Shown in pieces: positions 29,641 through 36,543 of a stretch of DNA of 36,543 bases (positions within the stretch are counted from its first letter, which is position 1; the number at the start of each line of letters is the position of its first letter). The position numbers and the translations under genes were made by a program. Source of the DNA: Bifidobacteriaceae bacterium (GTDB lineage: Bacteria > Actinomycetota > Actinomycetes > Actinomycetales > Bifidobacteriaceae); the NCBI GenBank assembly GCA_029227215.1, contig JAQXZM010000115.1, positions 1-36,543 of the forward strand. Direction: 5' to 3'. Under the pieces are notes generated by a model that saw nothing but the letters and a program-made list of their open reading frames with translations, ran no database searches and had not been told where the DNA came from.

Positions 29641-30777
29641 CTACCGCCGCCTCCGCCAGGGCAAGCGCTGCCTTCTCACGGAATCGGCGATGGCGCGAAG
29701 GAACGTGCGCAGCGGCATCGCCGCGGCGGTTTTCTTGGCGCCGGGGCGCGAATGCGCGAGGCCGTTAAGGATCAGCGGCAGGTTCTTTTGCATCGACGCG
29801 GCGATGTCGGTCGTCGTGGAGCCCGCTTGCCCGATGGCAGCGAACAGGTCGTCGGTGAATTCCTGACGGTCCGCGAGCGAGACGCCGTCCAGCCACTGGT
29901 GGAACGCGGCGGCGCAGTAGTCGCTTTCCGGGTCGGGCGCGGCGGCGAGGTCGAGTTTGCCGCACGAAAGCTGCCACGAGAGGAGCTCGTGCTGGAACAG
30001 CCCCTCCGCCGAACTGCGCACGACGAGCGGCGGAATCGCGGGTTCGAAGAGCCGCCCGAAAACGCTGAACGACGGGATGATGCGCGTGACCCTGGTGGTC
30101 CACGCCGGCGAGGGCGCGCCCGGAATGACTTCCGGCGCGATGCCGGGGCCGTCGAGCAGATAGATGGCGTCGATGTGCGCAAGCTGCTCGTCAGCGAGCC
30201 CAACCGTTGCGTAGTGCGCCAGATTCGCGCCTTTCGAATGACCGCCCACCAGCAGATGCGCGCCGCGCGCCTGGGCGCTGGCAAGGGCATCGAGCAGATA
30301 TGCCCGCGCCCTTTTCTGCGCTTCGGTTTGCTGGAACGAAAGCTCGAAGTCCTCCTTCCAGCCCACGATCGTCGCGTCAGTGCCGCGGAAGGCGACGAAG
30401 CCCCTGCCATCCGGCAGGCGGTACTCCGTGGCGGAGAATTGCGTGCCGTCGGTGGCGGGGTCGGTGCTGACGTAGTGGCACGCGTGCACGCTGCCGAAGC
30501 GCTCCGTGTGCGCGACGTGCATGAAGAAGTCCGGGCCCTCCTGGATGAGCCCCTTGTAGGCAATGGCGTCGCCGGCGCGGTCGGCGCATGCGGCGAGGCT
30601 GACGCCGGAGGCGGCGGTGACGCTGCCCGCATCTTCACTGCCATCCCCAACGGCGGAGAGGTCGAAATAGCACAGCTTGCACAGCACGAGCGCATCGATC
30701 TGCGAGAACGGCGAGACGCTGAACGGAATGTCGCCTCGCCATCCCAGATAGCTTTCGATGTTCGTCCCGTAATCCAT
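29641..30777 (-). CDS. DUF2974 / Mbeg1-like (lipase-fold) protein
   Basis: MDYGTNIESYLGWRGDIPFSVSPFSQIDALVLCKLCYFDLSAV, GRGFVAFRGTDATIVGWKEDFELSF, LLVGGHSKGANLAHYA, DGPGI. Confidence 0.88.
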   Translation of the reverse strand: MDYGTNIESYLGWRGDIPFSVSPFSQIDALVLCKLCYFDLSAVGDGSEDAGSVTAASGVSLAACADRAGDAIAYKGLIQEGPDFFMHVAHTERFGSVHACHYVSTDPATDGTQFSATEYRLPDGRGFVAFRGTDATIVGWKEDFELSFQQTEAQKRARAYLLDALASAQARGAHLLVGGHSKGANLAHYATVGLADEQLAHIDAIYLLDGPGIAPEVIPGAPSPAWTTRVTRIIPSFSVFGRLFEPAIPPLVVRSSAEGLFQHELLSWQLSCGKLDLAAAPDPESDYCAAAFHQWLDGVSLADRQEFTDDLFAAIGQAGSTTTDIAASMQKNLPLILNGLAHSRPGAKKTAAAMPLRTFLRAIADSVRRQRLPWRRRR

Positions 30778-31025
30778 GGCACGCTCCTCGCTCGGGTGCC
30801 TTCATCGTAGCAATGCGTGGCGGCGAGGACTGGGCGGTTGTGATTGTGGCGTGCGATCGTGGCGTGCGAATGTGTGCGGATCCATGCGGATTGCCGCAGT
30901 GCCTAGGCGGGCCGGTGGGGCGGGACCGGTAGGGGATGCGATGACATTGTGTGGAGTTGTGCACAGCTAGGTGCGGGCGTTGTGCGCTTGGATGTGTGTT
31001 TGATGTGCGTTAGCGGTCGTTGTGG

Positions 31026-31397
31026 TTGTGGATAAGTGACGCTATTGTGCGGGAATGCTCAAGCCGCGGCGGGATGAAGATTTTCACAATGCGGCGATTT
31101 GCAACGGTTTCATCGAGCGATGTGCGCAAATGTAAATTACTGGGTAGTAATGTGCGCAAAATGATTGTTAATTCGCGTATCGCCTGTGCTTTTGTGCTTT
31201 GTGAACGGCAGGTGAACAGGGTGAACGGGCGGATTCGAGGGCGTAATCCGCGGTGATACGTGACTACCACGATTTTCCACCATGCAATTCCACAAACGAG
31301 TTGTCCTCGCACGTCCACAAGTTATCCACCTGGTTTTCCACATGATGTGGATAAAAAACATCGGTTTTCCACACCCTGTGGGTGGAAATGTGGATAA
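31026..31397. promoter_or_regulatory. Cluster of DnaA-box sequences
   Basis: TGTGGATAA at 31027-31035, 31346-31354 and 31389-31397 (complement of TTATCCACA), TTATCCACC at 31322-31330, plus several TTTTCCAC/GTCCACAA near-matches. Confidence 0.7.
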
Positions 31398-31552
31398 CTC
31401 AATACTTTGTCCACTGTAAAGATTCGCGCGTGTCGTGGTTGGAATGTGGGGAATGTTACAAAAGAACATTCCTGTTCGTGACCTACCTCACAAATGCACA
31501 ATCCACCGGCGGCGAGGAACCCGTCATGCAAGGCGGACCCGTTGGGGATGGT

Positions 31553-31816
31553 CAAACGTCCGTCTTCGGCGCGCAATTCGTGGGGCGCCGATTGCGGACG
31601 TTACGACCCCATTTTTCGGCGGTCTACGCTCCGTAATCGGCGCCTTCTGAATCCGGCGCCGGTTGCGGACGTTAGGGGGCGAGTTTTGGCCGTCAAAACG
31701 TCCGTCATCGGCGCCGGATTATTGGCGTGCCGGTCGCGGCAGTTTGGACCCCATTTTTGGCCGGTCTAACGTCCGTCTTCGGCGCCTTCTAAATCCTGCG
31801 CCGATTGCGGATGCTG
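31553..31816. repeat. Family B hairpin array, cluster B3 (4 units, 71 bp period)
   Basis: Left arms at 31557, 31628, 31699, 31770; e.g. CGTCCGTCTTCGGCGC..GGCGCCGATTGCGGACG. Confidence 0.88.
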
Positions 31817-31932
31817 GCGTCTTACACGACCTGCTGAGCTTCGATCCGTCCACAGTGGGTGGCGTGACGTGTTTGGTCCCGGAGTGATAGGCTAGGAAAT
31901 CGGAAGTCAGAGTGAATGGAAGAACGACAAAT

Positions 31933-33999
31933 ATGTTGAATCATCGGGATTCGAACTGGATGGAATATGTGAAAGCACTGCATGACGATGTACGGTCGGC
32001 GAATGCCGGGCGGGCTGCCGGGCGAAGGGCTGCCAAGGGAAGGGCTGCCAAGGGAATACGCGCTGGGAAAGGGCGCCTGCGCACAGCGGTTTCCGCCCTA
32101 CTCGCTGTTTGCCTGTGCATGGCAGCTGCTTTGGCGGGCTCCGTGACCGATGTGCGTCCAGCTCATGCGGACGGTCTGGCAGATTCTGCTGCGACGGCAT
32201 CCGTGCAAGCCGATTCTGCCGATTCCCCCGACATCTCCGATTCCTCCGATTCCTCCGATTCCTCTGACTCCTCAGCCCTCTCTTCCTCTTCCTCATCTTC
32301 TACAAGCTCGGCGGGTTCCTCCTCTCTCCCCGCGCCGTCCATCGTTCCGTTCTATCAGCACGGCTGCGGATATCCTCCGGTGGCGCGAGGCGTCGCGTTG
32401 TCTTCCGATGGCTCTCGCATCGCTGAGGCGGATGCCTCGCAGATATGCGTTCTTGACACGGCTTCCTTCGGATTGCGCGCCACCGTGCCGCTCCTGGCGC
32501 ACAACGACGTACCTTCCCGCGGCAATCCGGTGTTCTCGACAGATGGACGGTTCCTATATGTCCCGGTGTCATCCGGCATTCAGCAGGTCAATCTGAATAA
32601 CGGCCATTCACGTCTGTTGTCGAATTCCGGGGCCTTTGCCCTCACTGCGCATGATGGCATGGTGACTTCGCTCGATCCCGTGGGGAAGTCGACGAACGAT
32701 GCGGCCGCCGACTCAATGCCAAGCGCGTCGAGCGCGCAGGATTGCGGGTGGCAGGTGACCGTCACAAGCACAAGCGACGGAAGCGTTGCTTCCCAAACCG
32801 CGGTGACGCTGCCGACCTCCTATTGCCAGGCGCGTTCGCTGGCAATCTCTCGTGATGAGAAGACGTGGTTCGTGGCGATGCGTGATGCTGCTGGCGCGCA
32901 GACAAATGCCGATGATTCCCAAGCATGGCATCTGATTGCCGTCGACATTGCCTCCGGTGATGCATCCGAGACGGCGACGCCTGAGCTGAGCGGAATGTCA
33001 TCGCGGGGCTGTGGCGGCGCTGCCGATGATGCGGCCGACCGGCATCTTGGCGGCTTCGACGATAGTGAAAACGACGATGCCCTGGCCCTCCAGCACATCG
33101 TGGCGGCGCAAGGCTGCCCGGGGTTTGCCGTGGCGAGTCCGGTCAACAATTCTGGTGTTCCGCATATGTCGCGCTTTGCTTTTGCCGACGTGAGCGGCAA
33201 GGCATGGACGGTCGACGCGACCACTCGTTCGGCGACGGCTCTTGACGCGCAGCTGTCGATGCCGTCGGCTCAAACGGTGCAGTCTGTGCAGTCGGCGGCA
33301 TCGGTGGCAGGGGCGGATTCCTATGATTTTCTCGATGGTCTGAGAGAACAGCTGCAGGTTCCCGCCCTTACGCTCTCCGCGGATGGGTCGACGCTCGCCG
33401 TGATGGGGCCTGCCGGTTGGTCGGTGTGGAATGCGGAGACGGGGCGGCGTCTGTCGGAGCTTTCCATCAAGAACCGGGATGCCTCCTGGGTGATGTCGGA
33501 CGATGGGCGCCTCGTGTATTTCGCGCCCCAGCCAGGCAATTCCAAGAATTCCGCTTCGATGGCGACGTCGGGGTCGGCGTCGCAATGGGGCAGCACATGG
33601 ACGGCAGTCGGGGGCGTGGAAATATTCGACGCGATGACGGGGCGCTATTCCACTCATGATTACGATGCGACGGATGTGTTTTCGTATGTGCGTGACTACG
33701 ATGGCAGCCACCTTGGGGCGCGTCCCGTGCAGATGCTGCTCGGCCCCAATGGTTTCGTGTTCAAAGTCACCGAGATCGCGACCTCGCTGAGCCTGTCGCG
33801 CAATGTGATGGTGATTCCTGCGCCTGCGCCGCAAACGGTGGAGATCCAGTTGCGCAATGATGCCGTGGCTCGCGGCAGATCACCAGCGATGTGGCGGCGT
33901 GTCGCTCTTTCATCCATCTGTGCGGCCGCCATTGTGGTGCTTCTCATCGGGCTTCCAGCACTCGTGGTGCGGGGTGTGGCAAAGCGCCGTCAACGGTGA
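31933..33999 (+). CDS. Secreted/membrane-anchored beta-propeller-like protein (paralogue 1)
   Basis: Signal-peptide-like TAVSALLAVCLCMAAALAGSVTDVRPAHADG, Ser/Asp-rich linker, repeated SxDGxxLxV-type blades, C-terminal TM and KRRQR; GTG 31912 is an alternative start. Confidence 0.72.
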   Translation: MLNHRDSNWMEYVKALHDDVRSANAGRAAGRRAAKGRAAKGIRAGKGRLRTAVSALLAVCLCMAAALAGSVTDVRPAHADGLADSAATASVQADSADSPDISDSSDSSDSSDSSALSSSSSSSTSSAGSSSLPAPSIVPFYQHGCGYPPVARGVALSSDGSRIAEADASQICVLDTASFGLRATVPLLAHNDVPSRGNPVFSTDGRFLYVPVSSGIQQVNLNNGHSRLLSNSGAFALTAHDGMVTSLDPVGKSTNDAAADSMPSASSAQDCGWQVTVTSTSDGSVASQTAVTLPTSYCQARSLAISRDEKTWFVAMRDAAGAQTNADDSQAWHLIAVDIASGDASETATPELSGMSSRGCGGAADDAADRHLGGFDDSENDDALALQHIVAAQGCPGFAVASPVNNSGVPHMSRFAFADVSGKAWTVDATTRSATALDAQLSMPSAQTVQSVQSAASVAGADSYDFLDGLREQLQVPALTLSADGSTLAVMGPAGWSVWNAETGRRLSELSIKNRDASWVMSDDGRLVYFAPQPGNSKNSASMATSGSASQWGSTWTAVGGVEIFDAMTGRYSTHDYDATDVFSYVRDYDGSHLGARPVQMLLGPNGFVFKVTEIATSLSLSRNVMVIPAPAPQTVEIQLRNDAVARGRSPAMWRRVALSSICAAAIVVLLIGLPALVVRGVAKRRQR

Positions 34000-34178
34000 G
34001 AGTGATTGACGAAGCGTTTACGGCGATGCAGCAATAGTGCGGTTGCCTCTGACGAGTGGCCGAAAGGCTTGCGATTTAGCGGCTTTCAGTATGGCGGTAC
34101 GCCCAATGTGCGGTTGCTGATGTAGCCGAACGCTGGTAGCTTGGGAGTGTCAGCGAAGTCATTGTGAAGGGAAAAGCT

Positions 34179-36077
34179 ATGGGATGTAAGCATGGTTTTG
34201 GCTGGGCGGAACATGAGGGATTGCTGCGCAATGCGGGGCGGTTTCTGAGCACATCGCTCGCCGCCATGCTTGCAGCCTGCCTGTGTGTGACGATGTGCCT
34301 GGCGGGTGCCTTTGCGGGTGTCCGCCCGGCATTTGCCGACGGGGCAAGCGCAACATCGGATCGGAATCTGGAAGTGTTGCTTGACGCGCCGTGCTTCAAC
34401 AATGACATGGCATTGTCGGCGGCCATGTCGCCGGATGGCGTCACCATCTATTTGTTCGCAACGGACGGGACGATTTGCAAGGTCAACGCTGATGATTTGA
34501 CTGTGGAACAGACCGCCCAGGCGCAGGTGCCGACATCGAGTTGGTACAATCTCGAACAATCGGCCGTCTCTCCCGATGGGGCATATATCGCTGTGCGTAT
34601 CGGCTACAGCATCTTGCTCGTGAACACTGCCGATCTGAGTTCACGCATCATCGATGCATCGGGACGATACGTCTTCATTGATCAGGGCAAGATGCTGATG
34701 ACGATCGATGGGAAAACCGATCCGCAAGCGCACGGAGGCACGGTGAGCATCGATGTGTGGAACACGTCCGATGGGAGCCAGGTGTCGAGCACTCCTGTGA
34801 CCGGACTCCCTGGCTTCCCCTGGGTGCAATGCATTTCTCCCGATGAGAAGACGATTTACGCATATGTCGATGGCGAGACGGCGTCGCAGCGGCATGTCTA
34901 TGCGATTGATGCGGCAACAGGCGCTGCGACGGACATGAACATTACGGAAGCCGGGGGAGACCCGGGGGTCGTGCAGGGTGCGTTGGTCTATGCCGCGAGT
35001 GTGAGGCATCTGCCCACCTATGTGGTGGAATCATGGCCGGCGGATGCGCAGTCTGGTGCTGCTGCGACTGGCTCCGCGGCCGATGGCGCAACGGATGCGG
35101 CGAATGCTTCGACTGCCGCGAGCGCGACGCAGGGCGCCACTGCGACGGGCGATGTGTGGGCAATCGATACGAACGCGCGAACCGTGCAGAAAGTGCGCAG
35201 TTATGAGACCGATGCTGCAAATCCTGGCGACATGGTGGTGATGTCGGCGGACTCCTCTCTGTGCCTGCTGGCGGAGAAGGACGGCCGCAAGTTCGTCTCC
35301 ACGTCGGACTGGAAGACGACGGGCTCGGTGCCGGGCAAGGATCCGATATTCGTCGATTTGTCGGATGATGGGAAGCTGGCGTATTCAGCCTCTGCCATTT
35401 CATCGCAAAATGTGCAGGCCAATGATTCGACGGACGACGCGAAAAATCAGGGGACCACAATGACCATGACCACGACGGACACGGCCACCGGCGAATCGGT
35501 GTCCCAATCCGTGGATGCGTCGGCTTGGGAAGATAACCGGCATTACGTCGAGGGCGATTTCTCCCCACAGGTCATGTGGGCTCATCTGTCCGCGGACGGC
35601 ACATGGTGCTACGCGATGTATTTTTCCAGGATTCCTGCAAATGACGGGCAGACCGGTGCCTCCGGCCTGCTGAAGATTCCGGTGCTGGATGCCGCGGGGC
35701 TGCAGGCCGCGTTGCAGAGCGAACACGAGTCGGCGGCGGATGGCGGCGGGGATGCAGCTACTGCGGTGACGGATCCGCGTCAGGATGCGGCGCGGCGGCG
35801 CGGCGTGATTGCCGGCGTTGCGGCGATTGCGGTTGTTGCGCTGGCCGTGGTGGTGGCTGTGGTTGCGACGAAGCGCCGCAGGGCCAAGGCTGGCGTAGCA
35901 GCCGGTGGCGAGGCGACTGTGCCTGCTGACGGGGTGGCAGGCAGGGCAGTGTCCGACGCGGCGGTGGCCGAGCCGGCAGCCGTGCCGGCAGCTGCTCCAG
36001 ACGGCGCGGTTGCGCCCTCGGAATCTGAATCTCGCCAAGTGGATACGGACCAAGGTCCGTCGAAGGAATCTCTCTGA
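34179..36077 (+). CDS. Secreted/membrane-anchored beta-propeller-like protein (paralogue 2)
   Basis: LSTSLAAMLAACLCVTMCLAGAFAGVRPAFADG, blades such as SPDGVTIYLFATDG, SPDEKTIYAYVDGE; C-terminal TM and Ala-rich tail; GTG 34164 alternative start. Confidence 0.72.
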   Translation: MGCKHGFGWAEHEGLLRNAGRFLSTSLAAMLAACLCVTMCLAGAFAGVRPAFADGASATSDRNLEVLLDAPCFNNDMALSAAMSPDGVTIYLFATDGTICKVNADDLTVEQTAQAQVPTSSWYNLEQSAVSPDGAYIAVRIGYSILLVNTADLSSRIIDASGRYVFIDQGKMLMTIDGKTDPQAHGGTVSIDVWNTSDGSQVSSTPVTGLPGFPWVQCISPDEKTIYAYVDGETASQRHVYAIDAATGAATDMNITEAGGDPGVVQGALVYAASVRHLPTYVVESWPADAQSGAAATGSAADGATDAANASTAASATQGATATGDVWAIDTNARTVQKVRSYETDAANPGDMVVMSADSSLCLLAEKDGRKFVSTSDWKTTGSVPGKDPIFVDLSDDGKLAYSASAISSQNVQANDSTDDAKNQGTTMTMTTTDTATGESVSQSVDASAWEDNRHYVEGDFSPQVMWAHLSADGTWCYAMYFSRIPANDGQTGASGLLKIPVLDAAGLQAALQSEHESAADGGGDAATAVTDPRQDAARRRGVIAGVAAIAVVALAVVVAVVATKRRRAKAGVAAGGEATVPADGVAGRAVSDAAVAEPAAVPAAAPDGAVAPSESESRQVDTDQGPSKESL

Positions 36078-36121
36078 TTCCGTAGCTGCGGACCTTGGGA
36101 ATCCCCATTGGGGGCTCCCGC

Positions 36122-36510
36122 CTACGTTCCGTCTTCGGCGACCGGATTATTGGGGCGCCGAAGGCGGACGTTAGAGGGCGGATTTTGGTCGGTCTATCGT
36201 CCGCAATCGGCGCCGGATTGTTGGGGTGCCGGTTGCGGCAGTTTGGACCCCATTTTCCGGCGGTTTAACCTCCGTCTTCGGCGCCTCTTGGATCCGGCGC
36301 CGGTTGGGGAAGATGGAGGACCGTTTGGGGCTGGTTTATCGTCCGCAATCGGCGCGTGATTTGTGGGGCGCCGATGGCGGACGTTAGGGAGTGGATTTTG
36401 GCCGGTTTAGCCTCCGTCTTCGGCACCGGATTAGGGGCGCGCCGAAGACGGACGTTAGAGGGCGGATTTTGGCCGGTCTATCGTCCGTCTTCGGCGCCTC
36501 TTGGATCGGG
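36122..36510. repeat. Family B hairpin array, cluster B4 (6 units, 71-72 bp period, reaches window end)
   Basis: Left arms at 36126, 36198, 36269, 36340, 36411, 36482. Confidence 0.88.
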
Positions 36511-36543
36511 TGGGGAAGGGTGGGCGGAGATGGTCAGCTGGGC

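Noticed and set aside
31026-31397. Definite oriC call
   Set aside because: DnaA boxes are convincing but dnaA/dnaN/rpmH are absent from the window, so only a DnaA-box cluster is claimed.

Overview
High-GC actinobacterial chromosome segment whose gene content and context look Bifidobacterium-like (taxonomy is inference). It carries about 18 genes: tRNA-Thr(TGT), a DsbA/thioredoxin-like membrane protein, a Ser/Thr protein kinase with a C-terminal membrane domain, a MalK/MsmK/UgpC-type ABC ATPase with no permease genes beside it, a DUF4032-type protein, a 23S rRNA methyltransferase (RlmB/TrmH family), DUF3592- and DUF5684-type membrane proteins, dCTP deaminase, a cation:proton antiporter, an alpha/beta hydrolase, a TetR regulator, ftsY, amtB-glnK, a short glnD ending after the HD domain, a TM2-domain protein split by an apparent frameshift, a DUF2974/Mbeg1-like protein, and two tandem paralogous secreted beta-propeller-like proteins. 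The most unusual content is non-coding: two unrelated families of regularly spaced hairpin arrays. Family A (20 bp core GTGYGAGY-N4-RCTCRCAC) forms two large arrays (about 15 and 28 copies) on either side of amtB-glnK. Its start-to-start intervals fall almost entirely on about 42, 52-53, 72-76 and 105 bp, i.e. about 4, 5, 7 and 10 DNA helical turns, and arm changes are often compensatory. Family B (about 44 bp inverted repeat CGTCCGTCTTCGGCGCC-loop-GGCGCCGAAGACGGACG) recurs at a nearly invariant 71 bp period in four clusters that bracket the DUF3592 gene and the beta-propeller pair. Other points of interest are a cluster of DnaA-box sequences without dnaA, a parS-like site inside the kinase gene, a GlnR-like site upstream of amtB, and several short tandem repeats near gene starts. 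All coordinates and intervals were counted by eye; no searches were run.
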